DNA of 64,000 nt. Source: Asterella californica. Taxonomy: Eukaryota > Streptophyta > Marchantiopsida > Marchantiales > Aytoniaceae. The DNA lies in assembly GCA_036924285.1 (NCBI GenBank), contig JAYKYS010000009.1, forward strand, positions 23,664,001 through 23,728,000. Reading direction: 5' to 3'. This document shows, piece after piece, positions 43,837 to 55,211 of the stretch. The translations under genes were made by a program, and so were the position numbers. Numbering within the stretch: position 1 is the first letter of the stretch; the number at the start of each line of letters is the position of its first letter. The notes under the pieces were generated by a model. The model searched no databases. It saw nothing but the letters and a program-made list of their open reading frames with translations, and was not told where the DNA came from.

Positions 43837-46800
43837 CTAGTCTAATGGGAGAGAGCTGCTTTGCTGTCGAGTCAGTCGGAGTTTGGTAGCCACGTTGAAA
43901 TCATCGGTCACGAGTTTCCGGATGAGTAAGCAATTATTGGACTTGGAAGAGTTAGTGGTGAGGTTATGCGGCACGAGGTCGAAGGCGAATGAAGTTAGAA
44001 TGGACGCCAGAACTATTTTCGCTTCCTGTAAGGCCAAGTTGTAGCCGAGGCAAACAGAAGTGCCTGCAGAGAAGGGTAAGAGCGCGAATGGTCGGCGACC
44101 TCCTGCTCCATCTGCGAATCGGTCAGGACGAAATGAAAGTGCGTCTGCTCCCCACAAATCAGGCATGTGATGGAGAAGAACTATCGGAATCTGGACGTAA
44201 GTGCCTGGAAGAACTGTGTACTTTCCTAGACGATGCCTTTTCTCGCACAGTTTCTCGGTGCAGAGAACGGGTGGATATAGCCTCAGCGACTCGTTGAGGA
44301 TCATGTTCATCTGCGCAAACGGACATCAATGGAAATATCAGCTCGATTTATTCAGCTATACGGGAAATGCATTCTGCGCTTAAAATCAGTGCTGTCTGTC
44401 GACATATCGTTTTCTAACTTGGAAATCAGCTGGAGAGAATACGTAAATATGACAATTTTGCTCGCCCAGAAGGAAGTCTGGACCTACTCCAGAATAGGTC
44501 AACCCGCCACAAGAAGTGTTTACTTCTTTTTACCACATAAAGCATGAGGGAAAAGAGATGGTCACAACGACTTATTTTGTGAGTGGAGGATCTTGCGGCA
44601 AGTACTTAAATCAAAGCATGTGCCCACAAAAAAGATTGCAGTGCACAAAAGGAGATGATCGCCTATGTGGTTTAGAGCGAGAGGGAATACGCTTGCCTGT
44701 GGTTGTTGGTTCAGACTCGAGCTGAAACCTCTTTCTCATCGTCTGGGAGATAAGAAGAGGAGTGGATAAGGAGCAAATAGCACTTACGGTTTTCAGCTTG
44801 GCAAGTTTAGGATAGCGACTGGAGACATCTTCCCCATCCTCATTGACCGGGGAGTCCAGCGGTCGGATTTCAAGAATTTCCGCTCGGGCCTGAATTTGCC
44901 AGTCGGTATGGCGAGCCAGAAGCTGCATCGTTTGAGCGATGAGTTTGGCTGTCGCCTTCTGAGCCACTATCAGCATTTGGCAGTATGAAACCAGCTTCTG
45001 CACGGCTTGCGGCGATGAACGTCGACCAGAAGTAGCGATCATAAGATCCAGAAGGTCCCTTTCATTCGCATCTTTCTCTTCTTGCTCTTCCCACTGTTGG
45101 CTTTTCAGCCTCGCCTCGATGGTTTCTGTCAGCAACCGAATAAGCCAGGCGTCCCTGCTCCACCTGCATGTGTACAGACGAGGGGATATCTTTTGTCAGC
45201 TTATAAAACGATGTTGTAGCTTAACTACTTCTGAAAACGGCAGAATGAGCGTGTAAGCTTGTGTTCTGTGGATGCCGGTGGCCTACCTCATACTAGAGAA
45301 GTGAGCTTCCAGAAGACTAGTGGTGGTAACAGTATCTTCTTCGTCTTCACTGAGATTCAGACACAGAGCTTCCAGCTGTTTGCTCGACACCGTGGAGCCT
45401 AGCAAGTTGGCAAGAAACACTTCCATGCTTATCTTCTGTATGTCTCGTCTGAAATCAACCTGCAATCTGACGGGACCATCGGCAGCCTCTTCAAGGAAGT
45501 TGTCCCATTTACGTATTAGAGTCTTGCTGATTCCAACGATTGTGTGCAAGCAGTCCTGTTTCCATACACCACCCCGCGAGCTTAGTGAGTGTTACAAGTC
45601 TCAGACTACACTAAGCACCTACCGACCTTCACTGGAGACGATGCGTATAGCAAGGCTACAAACTTTTCACTTGAAGGGTAGGCAGTGTTATAGCCACTTA
45701 GTCGAAATAGAGTCCAGATTTCGCTACTGTTCTACAACCATCAGGAACAACGGTAATGCCACAGCTTTCGTCTTTGGTATCTGGAGAATCACAAGGAAGT
45801 GCGACATTACATGAAAGAGAGAGACTATAGAGCTGTGTAGATTTCTGTAGAAGGGGAGAAAACTGTGAGTATTGTCGCGGGGTGTGGGAAATTATGCACC
45901 TGAACATTATCTTTGTCAGACATTGGCCCCCATATTCTACGTAGAGTTGCCCAATGCTCTGGATCATCGCGAACTATGTTGGTACCGATTATCTCCTGCT
46001 TCCAGTGTCCACCTGCTCGGTGTGCGTTCTGCCACAACGAGCCAGACGGGCTTCTTCGGTAACAATCTGGTTTATGCACCAATATCTCTTTGATGATTTC
46101 AGTGTCCAGCACACAAATGTTCACTTTGGCACCTTCCATGTACGTGAACATCTTCCCTGAATCCCACAACGACACGGAACTTTCATTAGAGCCACAAATG
46201 GAGACATGTGTCTGAACCGAAAGCAAAGGTCCTCCGCTCCGTTAAACGCGAACACAAGGAGTTTGATGGGGAATGACGGTGAGTGAGGGAATATGGACTG
46301 TACAAGCTCTCCAACTCTCTCGGTCCTTCTACTCAAGTGACCACGATGTTCTCCTTCAAGTTTCTGCTTTTGTGCTTCAGAACTTCATGTTAAGACACAG
46401 CACTGGAATCAATGCTATCATCATATTGAGATCGGAGTGAAAAGATAACAACAACTACATGCACTAGAAACTACATGCACTATTTCCAGCTTGCATAAAA
46501 GCTCCAGGGCAAGAATGCACAAGGACCTGTTTGTTGTGCATATGAGAGAGATTTGGTGGAGAGCTGGACTGAACAAGAATGGGCTATCGTGTGTCACAAG
46601 GAGAGGGCCAGAGCAACGACACAGCAACAGAAAGATTTGAAACCGAGCGGTTCACAATAGCACCAAGAGCGATACACTACGAAGCACGCATCGTAATTAT
46701 TAAGGCATCATTTGTATCCAACGATTACTCACCGTACAGCTTGCTCCAGTAGGTCAAATGCGGCAAGCAGTGAGCTGCAAGGTCTGCAGGATCAGCAGTC

Positions 46801-47030
46801 TCCCGTTTCATTCCCTGCACCTGACGCTGCAGAGTCCGAATTTCCGGTAAATTGCCCATCAAAGGCCGATGCGGTGGACCTTTCAAGTCTAAACCCCTAT
46901 AGAACGAGTGCAGCTTGTAAGGACGCCAAATCCCGACGTAGAGAATGCACAAGAGCAGGAGAATACATCCGCCTGCCAACACCACCCATCCAAATCCACC
47001 CAGCGATCCGATGAATTCTACAGCAGCCAT
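43837..47030 (-). CDS. Cytochrome P450, CYP72-clan-like, five exons
   Basis: Heme-thiolate monooxygenase-fold protein, probably ER-anchored. Exons: 47030-46733, 46156-45900, 45555-45287, 45163-44788, 44310-43837. All junctions have GT/AG and the phases agree, giving 557 residues. The N-terminus has a hydrophobic anchor (VVLAGGCILLLLCILYVGI), then KGPPHRPLMGNLPE. The K-helix ExxR is ESLR, the PERF-type motif FRPDRF, and the heme-binding loop FSAGTSVCLGYNLA with the Cys ligand. Two conserved positions are unusual: the I-helix reads AQKAT where AGxET/DT is normal, and the heme loop has Ser where Arg is usual. The substrate cannot be read from the sequence. Expression signals were not identified. 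Confidence 0.85.
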
Positions 47031-50000
47031 TATTCTGTCCGTCCTTCCTTTCCTAACTGATGTGTGTCTGTCTGTGTAGAGTATGCTGGATTCTCCTCTC
47101 TACGACACTTCTCTTCTTCTTCTTCACCTGCAACTTAACTAGTACTGATCAGTGCCGATCATGAACACGAGCTGATCTCTAGGACTTGAGCTGTGGTCAC
47201 CCACATGTCGAGCTGAACAATGGGATGAGCACAATGGCTACTCCTGTTGGCCACTAGTCGAGCTGAAAATGAGCACAGGGACGTCGTGAACCAGGCAACC
47301 ACCTTTCTAAGCTACTGCCGGCTGGCCCCGACATGAATAATCGTAACTGTCTTGGTGTCAGGCCTCCTAAATTGCTGCTGAAACTAGGAGGAGATAGTGG
47401 CTCAGAGGCGAGGCTGAGATCAGCTCCATCTTGAACTGCCATCCGCCAACACCCGAGAGATTCTTCGCGAACTCTGAAGAGATGATGGTGGCTCAGAGGC
47501 GAGGGTGAGATGGGTTCCATTGGAAACTGCCATTCGCTGGCGAGCGAGGGCTCGCCAGTAACTTCAGAAGCAAAAAGGCTCGTGCTCCCCTGCACTCTGC
47601 TTCAACCCCTGCCTTCTCTGTATGCTGCTACTGCAGTCCAATCCTACAAGAACGCGCAAAATAGGAACAAAGATTTACTGCCTATACACTGATTCCTATT
47701 GCTCCCGGATTGGCCATCAGGTGCCACAAGGCGAAGAATGCTAGCAGCTACGTTGGAGCACAGGGAAGGAAAAATCGTCTCCTTCTATTTACTTTTGACT
47801 AGAGATTCCGGGTTCGGATCCAAACACCGTACAAGGGCACGAAGGCGTGTGAGCCAGTCTATCAAATCTCAATCTCGAGTCCCTACTTCTCCACCACTTC
47901 TAACTACGTCACTTTAGTCGCAGGTGTGATGAACATAACAGCCTCCGTACCACGTTACCAGCCGTGATACATCCCCTGTTCTTGGCCTTGCAAACCATCA
48001 CCTCCTCCTTTTACCTTTCCAGCGTGGGAGTAGCCTCTCCATGCTTGCTTCCCACTTTGTTGGTGGATCCACCAGATCCCGCTTGTCAGCGTCACGTTGC
48101 ACTCGGAGAAGGCCAAGGATATAGTACAATATTTCTCCACCCGAGAAACAAAATAACAAAGCATCCCACCGGCCAAGCTTATGAACTGCTGCTGCATCAT
48201 TTGATGCTACAGAGGAAGATGCATGTATCCTATAGCGATGGCCCACGCTTTCCCCCACATCTCCCTTTTTGGGCGGTCGTTTTGTTGCCTTCCGACTCTC
48301 TGACTTTCTAATCCGTTCACCTTTCTGATGGTTTTCCCTCCAGTTGGTCGCTCAATGAGTCAAACAAGCAAATAGTGCACTGGCTTCTTCGGGCTATACT
48401 TGACGGGAACAGTACTATAGAAGGATACACGCGTCCACTACAGACGCGTACAGTCGTTGCTATATTCTTCCTCTTCTCGTCTTCTCGGGGTCCTCCTCAT
48501 CGTCCTCTTCCTGCTCCTCAAGCGTGATGCTCTGCTGTTTCTCTTCTCGATGTGCACCCGACACATCTCCCTCTCTTCTCCCTCCACGTTTCGTCTCTCC
48601 ATGGCCACAAAGATTGGATTGCCTACAACATTTCCATCCACAATCCATCCGCTCCTACTACTGTAGTAGTAGCTCTCTATGTTCTCTCTTTCATTTTCCT
48701 CCCTTTGGTTCTCTACTACATATCTTCTTGTTGGGTCCTTTGACCTTTTTTGCTTACTTCATGCTACTCGACCATCATATACCACAGTTTTGAAGTTTCT
48801 GGGAGAAGGAATTGGACTTTATCATAAACTTCAAAGCTGAAATCGTCTTTTGTGTGGAACTAGGCTGGAAAGTCAGTACCGCCAACGTAAAGCTTGCATC
48901 TATTTAAGGATTGATGCTGTAGTCGAAGTAGCTGTTCACCTCTCCATGGGAAGAAGATGAGAGGGAATACGTAAAGAGGTTAATTTTACCAACATTTTCC
49001 GAGCAGAAGGGTTTGCTTATAAATCAAACCTCACTACAAAATAACTGTTTCACTGGTTCTCTTCCCATAGCACCTTTAACCTAGCATCAGGCAACTATGT
49101 TCTCATGTTCAGTTCCAAATGTTACACAAAGGGACCTCAAAATGATACCACAAAGGAAATGAAGTAAATGCATGACACGTGACGAGAATTCGAATGAAGG
49201 CGATGAAATCGACATGTCTTTGTGAGGAAGCCGTGACGGGGTGCAGATGCAACATACTAAATTAAATGTCTATCGAGTCAGCATAAAGTGCTCAGATGTA
49301 CTAATCGCTAACCTCTTATAACAAAGGCACATTCGAATATGTCATCTGGGCCCTTAGACATATTCGATACCAGTTTTTGTTTAAAAACTGAAGTTTTTCT
49401 TCATTTCCGAACCTGAACCTTAAGGTTTGAACTTTTGATATGTTTTTACTTCAGTACTGTAGAAATTCAACATAGGCGAATAGTGAATCTAGTTTTTATC
49501 TAAACTGTCTTTTTGTTATACAGTCATCACTTTTTGGTTCTCACAATACACAGTCACCAATTTTATAGACTCGGAGTCACAGTGGTAGACACGTCAGTGT
49601 TCCACGTCATCAAAGTCAGTGGCAGTCTGAATGTCCATGTCAACGAATTACAGTACATGTGTAAAGAATTCAACTTTTTACTGTCAACTTACTTGGAGAG
49701 ATATCATGAGGTACCTCTAGGAATGAAAAATGTTCGTGGATTTTGAGCTCTCGTTTTATTAGAAAAAACAAAACTAGTATGTGTGCATGTCCCTCTTATT
49801 ATCGAACCTGAGAAGGTGATAAATTTCCACTACAATCACGTATGCTACTGGTGCCTAAACAAGACACCTGGTGCTGCGGACATTCTCCACCGCTTTCCAG
49901 TTTTTCCTCTTCTTTTTCCTCGGGGTTGCATATCATATCCTATCATTCACGTCTTATCTCCAAGTCAAGCAATTCTGCTCTGAAAGTCATAAGAACCCGT

Positions 50001-50463
50001 TACTCGTTGAGTTTCGTCCTCCACTGACAGTCGAGCTGGGAAATATGCACGCGTCGAAAGCATTCTTCTACATGCAGGATAACTCACGCATCATTTCTGC
50101 TTGTTTGTTTGACCTCACTTTGATCGGTCGTAGTTGCGCCTCGCTCATGTGCAGCACCCGTTGTTTTCTCTGCGTGAGCTTTCTGCGTGGTAAGCGGAAG
50201 ATTCATAATGACTACTTGCTTGCTGCATAAATTCTACTTACAGATACTTCTCTTCATTCTGACTCGTCCTTCGCAACACTTTTCAGTCCCTTTGAGAACA
50301 AGACACGCATCACGAGAAAACGGGGTACCACAACCTTCGCTTTCACTGCATCACCAGTCTGGCACTTGGCCTTCTTCAGGAGCTCTCACCGAACTGGCTT
50401 ACAGAATAGAGACCTTCACTTTTGTGGAAGCTTTTTTGAGACCTTCACTTTTCGGCAGCTTTT
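47031..50463. other. Spacer upstream of the P450, no supported gene
   Basis: The P450 promoter should lie just right of 47030. A segment of about 100 bp is imperfectly duplicated at 47398-47540 (GCTCAGAGGCGAGG.TGAGAT then CTGCCAT.CGC). Pyrimidine-rich DNA at 48440-48780 gives artefactual Leu/Ser-rich frames. From 48.8 to 50.4 kb nothing is recognised; the missing 5' part of the LINE at 50.5 kb is not legible here. Confidence 0.4.
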
Positions 50464-51573
50464 TTGGGTAGTTGGGCCCTCTCAGCACCTTGGCTCTGTG
50501 ATCGTTTTCTCGTGCGAGATAGACCTATCTTGGAGAGCTATGTGACAGAGGTGGAGGATGGTTCTTACCCACTACATATGTGTCTCCGTGAAGCAAGAGA
50601 TAGTTTGACTCTTGAGGCACGTGAGGCACATCCTCGATTCGATTCCTTACCTTCCGATGGATCTCGCGGACTACAGTCTTCTCTGACAGGACACCACTTC
50701 CAGCAGGTTCTCCATGCACTCTTAGTGGATCCTTCCATCTCACGGGATACTAGAGCTCGACTTCGCTCTTGTTCGGGCAAGGGCGTAGGCTCTTGGCTCA
50801 TAGCTCGACCTTGCATTAGAGCGTTCCGACTCGCACCGACTATCTTCTCTACAGCGATGAGATTCCGTCTAGGCTTGGTCCAGCCTGTTGCTTCCGCACT
50901 GTCCACTTGCGAGTGCGGTGTCTCGCTCGACACCGCGGGTCGTCATCTTGCTCGATGTCCTCACGGTGGAGAGCGGATAGCCACCCACGATGCCATCAGA
51001 GACGTCGTGTTTGCCTTAGCACGGGAGAGCGGTCACATGACGTGGAGAGAGCGTTGGTACGCCCTTCAGACGGGAGGATCAGTCAGAGCAGACCTGTACA
51101 TGATGAGGGAGGATCAGATCTCAGTGGCTGATGTGGTTGTTACGGATCCGACACGGGACTCAGTGGCGGCACAGGTGATCACCCATCCCCCAGGATGGGC
51201 TGCAGGCGTGGCGGCAGCAACGAAGGTATCCAAGTATAGGGGTATGCAAGCGGGACATCGCTTCATCCCTTTAGCCTTGGAGATATACGGATCGACAGCT
51301 TTGGAGTTCGACGTCTTTTTGCGAGAGTGCGCTAGAGCTTACCATGAGAGGCGTCAGGGGATACCACTTTCTCTTTCTTTCTGCATCATGTTTTTCAGGC
51401 AGCGGGTTTCCATTGCTCTACAGAGAGCTTTAGCAGGGGCCATTCACAGAAGAGCAATCGCAATAGGCGATGCCTCTTCAGGTGCACCTGTTGTAGATAG
51501 AGGTACTGACTTTTTGATCTCCGACATTATAGGTGCGACTGGCGATTTTAGAGCTACTGATAGCGGGGCTTAG
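50464..51573 (+). CDS. LINE C-terminal module with restriction-like endonuclease
   Basis: An intact 369-codon frame from the 3' end of a non-LTR retrotransposon. It has a zinc motif CECGVSLDTAGRHLARC (CxCx9Hx4C) followed by THDAIRD, then RADLYMM ... VADVVV with the D-x12-D spacing of restriction-like endonucleases (R2/CRE/NeSL/Dualen-type LINEs), then TKVSKY and FIPLALEIYGSTALEFD. This domain nicks target DNA to prime reverse transcription. No RT domain (FADD-type motif) can be read upstream, so the copy is 5'-truncated. It is free of stops over 1.1 kb, unlike other TE relics here, so it is probably young or selected. Its trailer is shared with two other loci. Confidence 0.7.
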   Translation: MGSWALSAPWLCDRFLVRDRPILESYVTEVEDGSYPLHMCLREARDSLTLEAREAHPRFDSLPSDGSRGLQSSLTGHHFQQVLHALLVDPSISRDTRARLRSCSGKGVGSWLIARPCIRAFRLAPTIFSTAMRFRLGLVQPVASALSTCECGVSLDTAGRHLARCPHGGERIATHDAIRDVVFALARESGHMTWRERWYALQTGGSVRADLYMMREDQISVADVVVTDPTRDSVAAQVITHPPGWAAGVAAATKVSKYRGMQAGHRFIPLALEIYGSTALEFDVFLRECARAYHERRQGIPLSLSFCIMFFRQRVSIALQRALAGAIHRRAIAIGDASSGAPVVDRGTDFLISDIIGATGDFRATDSGA

Positions 51574-51690
51574 CCCCGGTGTTCTCTCCTTCAAGGTGGT
51601 TATTGCTTTGCCCTTCGGGTCCTTCTTTCCCTTGTGAGGCTTGATGGGGTCTTCCCATCCGTTGGCTATATATCGCGTCGCGTTTCACCA
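51574..51690 (+). repeat. LINE 3' trailer, conserved in three places
   Basis: Follows the stop of the endonuclease ORF. The segment 51640-51685 (CTTGATGGGGTCTTCCCATC, then CGTTGGC and GCGTCGCGTTT) recurs at about 23846-23900 (+) and 28617-28663 (-). It is probably the 3' end recognised by the LINE reverse transcriptase. Confidence 0.65.
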
Positions 51691-52244
51691 CTTTTCTGGA
51701 AGAAGAGCGACTGATCTTTTGACATCAGGATCAGACGAAGGTTTAGAGATACCACGGATTCCGGAATGTTCTTGGCGCGAATGCACTGGAATCCTAAATC
51801 CTTCTTCAACCTTGAAGAAGGACTACGTACGATTCTTGTTACAGACCATCATAACGAGATGAAGAGTGAAAGACAATACAGAAATAGGGCCACTCAAACC
51901 TTTCCCTATAACAGATGGGAAGACGGAGTAAAAAAGATGAGGATTTGCCAAGGACTCTAGAACGTATGTAGGCATCTAATCAGTTATTTTCAATGCTGCT
52001 CAAGAGATGTCATTTAACTCCAGAGATTTAGTTTATCGCATCATTAATACATTTGTTTGATTTTACTCTACCAGTCTTAAGATTATATTATTTGATCGCA
52101 CCTTTGACTAGCAACAACATGTTTACGGTTATATGAACACAGTAAACAAAATAAGTAGAACATCGCACAAGCTGATAATCTGCTGTATAAACACTTTAAA
52201 CTGAACTTTTTGTTCAGATACATGACTTGCTGCTGATATGCACG
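51691..52244. other. Spacer after the LINE
   Basis: No gene or repeat recognised. Confidence 0.4.
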
Positions 52245-52365
52245 TCTCTCATTCAGGTGATATGGCATTTTGACCCCCTGAACTTGCTATTGCCAATCAT
52301 GGATGCAATCAAGTAATGCAATGTTATGAAAAATGGGATCAAGACCGATAAACATATTATGGTTC
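52245..52365 (+). repeat. Solo arm related to the 63.4-63.7 kb MITE ends
   Basis: Shares TTGCTATTGCCAATCA..GATG and CAA.TAATGCAA.GTTA with 63625-63725 (+) and, inverted, with 63401-63485. No inverted partner found nearby, so it is a partial copy. Confidence 0.6.
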
Positions 52366-52639
52366 GGTAAAGTAATTTATGCATTAACATATGTACATCT
52401 TGTGATCATAAATTTTACATACTATAAACATAACTCTGTAAAACTTTGTACATGATTTTGCTATAAATTTTAAGGTGATACGTAAAGTTTACAGTAACTT
52501 GAAATTTTTTGAATTTTTTGAACAGAATTGAAAATAATTAAATCGGGTTACTAAATGCATTCTATAGTCTTTCCACTCATTCTCTTCTCATCTGAATCCT
52601 GTAATTTTCGGTATGTAAAGGTTTAAGTGTCGCTCTTAT

Positions 52640-52795
52640 GGAGTAAATATATTATGAAAGATTATTGTAAGATATGTAAAGATTATTGTAAATATTATGT
52701 AAGATATATTATGTAAAGATATATTATGTAAAATATATTATGATTTATTATGTAAAGATTATTGTAAATATTATGAAAGATGGATGAAGTTAACT
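52640..52795. repeat. AT-rich low-complexity repeat
   Basis: Irregular reiteration of TATTATGTAAAGAT and GATTATTGTAAATATTATG words. No coding content. Confidence 0.7.
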
Positions 52796-53129
52796 TTGCT
52801 TTCCATCCACTCTTAGTGATCCGAGCGTATGATAACTATGCCAGTAAGGAACTTTGCATACGTGCTCCGTCGTCAGAAAGGATCGTATTCATCGGAAATA
52901 CCTTTTGAACAACTCTAACCGTTCATCGCTCTTACTGTAGAGCACATTCGATCTCCAGCGTCCGAACCCTAAACTACCCTCCAACTACAGTTTTAGATAT
53001 CTCTAGACTGACACAAGGACGCAATCTATCCAGCGGCCGGTTATCAACCCTTCATTTCGGTTTGCTAGACATGAAAGTTTGGACAGGAAGACTTTTTCAG
53101 GAGTGAGATATGAGGATATTTATCCTCAC

Positions 53130-53212
53130 CTCATGTACACGTTAGTGTACATTAATTTATCCCCTAACCTTTCCGACGGGAAGGGTTAGGGAATAAATTA
53201 ATGTATACATGA
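53130..53212. repeat. Foldback element 1
   Basis: Arms 53145-53170 and 53181-53209 pair almost perfectly (GTACATTAATTTAT.CCCTAACC with its complement). Preceded by CATGTACACGTTAGTGTACA, as in foldback 2. Confidence 0.8.
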
Positions 53213-53591
53213 AATTACGCTTTTTTGAGTTACACAGTTTCGGACTTATAGCATAGTAGCGTTTCAGTCAATGCTTCACTTATGCTTCACTTTGTTGACG
53301 ACTCCAATACTGGATAGCACGTACTAATTATAGATAAGTTAGATTTTTTTATCACCAACTTATTATAATATGCTTTATAGAATGGTTACACATTTTCTGA
53401 TAAGAAAAAAACGAGATTTGATGCAAGGCCGTGGGGGGGAGGATATTCTGGTGTTTGAAAGTATGGCAAAAAAGAAACATTAAGGCCATAACTCCATATT
53501 AACGAAACTATTTGCCATACTATTTGCCTACATTAGTGGGTGTCAATCTAAGGAGTTGGTAATCCAACCAACAGGATGGACGTTTAGACTA

Positions 53592-53693
53592 TGAGGCTGT
53601 ATATTCACCCATGTACACTTAGACAGTGTACATGGGGTATAATTTAGAGCTAACCCTTTTCTTAGGAAGGGTTAGCTCTAAATTATAGCCTCA
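53592..53693. repeat. Foldback element 2
   Basis: Perfect 19-bp arms (TATAATTTAGAGCTAACCC at 53638-53656 and its complement at 53669-53687). Outer ends TGAGGCT and AGCCTCA are also inverted, which suggests an element of about 102 bp. Confidence 0.85.
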
Positions 53694-54665
53694 ATGATCT
53701 ACTGACTCACGACAGGAATTCAGTTATACTCGGATAGTTCCAGGTGTGTTCACCGTGTGTATGGGTTTATGACTTTTTCAGAAGGTCATGTGTTTCTTTC
53801 TCCTGTGAGATGTTCAAATTAAATTTTTTAAATATAATATTTTAAATATAGTATTTTAAATTTAGATATTTGTCGTTTAAGTATTTGACGTCTTCAACCA
53901 GGTACGTATTCATTCCTTCACTTTTAATTTTACAGTGCACCCCCCCCCCAAAAGTACATCTCAAAATTAAACATCCTGGCTGGCGTGCAATCCCCTTTGA
54001 AACGGCAGGTTTTTTTTTCCATTCTTGTCCTTTTCCTTTTTTTTACAAGTCCGTGGGGCAGGATATTGGCCTGTTTGGGAAAGTGACTAGGCTAATCAAT
54101 TGATATTTATCGAACTGTGATTCTTTTCACAATATTATTCCATACAAGAAAAGACAAACGTCTTATATATAATATTCAATACTGTAATCTAGAGATACTA
54201 ATTCACACTAAAAAAACAGTTAATGCTTAGGTTTTTAACTACAGTGCAGTGGTCCATTCAAACCGTCTTTTCCCACTCAGCAAAATGGGTTTCTCTTTAT
54301 GTACTTGCACGGCAAAGTGGACCTTTCAGATTAAGCTTTCTGGCGGAGCCGCTTTTCCATAATTCTCTATAATTTTAAACTCCCTATGCCAGTCGTCATT
54401 TTGGTTAGATAAAGTTCTTCACGCTTGAGCGAATGTAGAACTGACACACAGTTAAACTAAATCGCCTCTACGACTGCCGTTCTTCTAAGTGATGAGGTAA
54501 CGTGCTTCTCTGTCTAACCTACACATTTTCTTAGAAAGATGGAATAAAAGTTTACTATTTATGTAAAGGGAGTGTTTAATCATTCTCGCGAGACTTTTGT
54601 GGTTTATCACATACACCATGATCCTTCAAATGTTCATGTAACACGAACCATGCACTGGTTTGCGT

Positions 54666-54715
54666 TAATAATTGCGTTAATACTAAAACTTTTTTTAATA
54701 TTAACGTAATTATTA
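54666..54715. repeat. AT-rich inverted repeat
   Basis: 17-bp arms with one mismatch: TAATAATTGCGTTAATA at 54666-54682 and its near complement at 54699-54715. May be unrelated to the CTAACC foldback family. Confidence 0.75.
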
Positions 54716-55166
54716 CCAGTCAATGTAAATCTTATTTTGCCTAAACAGTGACGTCTTGATTTCCAGATTCTAAACAGTGTTTATTAAACAGAGCTATATG
54801 GCTTGAACATGTTAGTTTTGAATCTCGATTTTTCAACCCAAATGTTTTTCTATCTACTAGTCATGTTTTATTGAACTAAGTTTATTAATTTTTTTAATGG
54901 CATATGAATTTAAGAAACTAAACCGTGTCCAAACTGTGATTGATCCATTTGCAGAACTTTGACGATCATTTATGAGAAAATATCGATAGTTTATCAAAAA
55001 TAAATCAACTTCAAAGGGAGGCAAAACTTCAAAGGGAGAGAGAACTGAAAATACACACTTCAATGAGTTGAGCTTATGATTACAAAATGAAATTAATTGT
55101 TTGGTAAGAAGTTGGTAGGATAGAGATCGAAAACTGCATCATGCAAGAGAGGAATATGGACAGGTG

Positions 55167-55211
55167 GTTTAATTTATTACCTAACCACAAAGATTAGGTA
55201 ATAAATTAAAC
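55167..55211. repeat. Foldback element 3
   Basis: Perfect 18-bp arms GTTTAATTTATTACCTAA (55167-55184) and complement (55194-55211). Shares the TAATTTA....CTAAC pattern with foldbacks 1 and 2. Confidence 0.85.

Noticed and set aside
48457..48793. Second P450 or membrane protein N-terminus
   Set aside because: Leu/Ser-rich frames arise from a pyrimidine-rich tract; all three frames look similar and no downstream domain follows.
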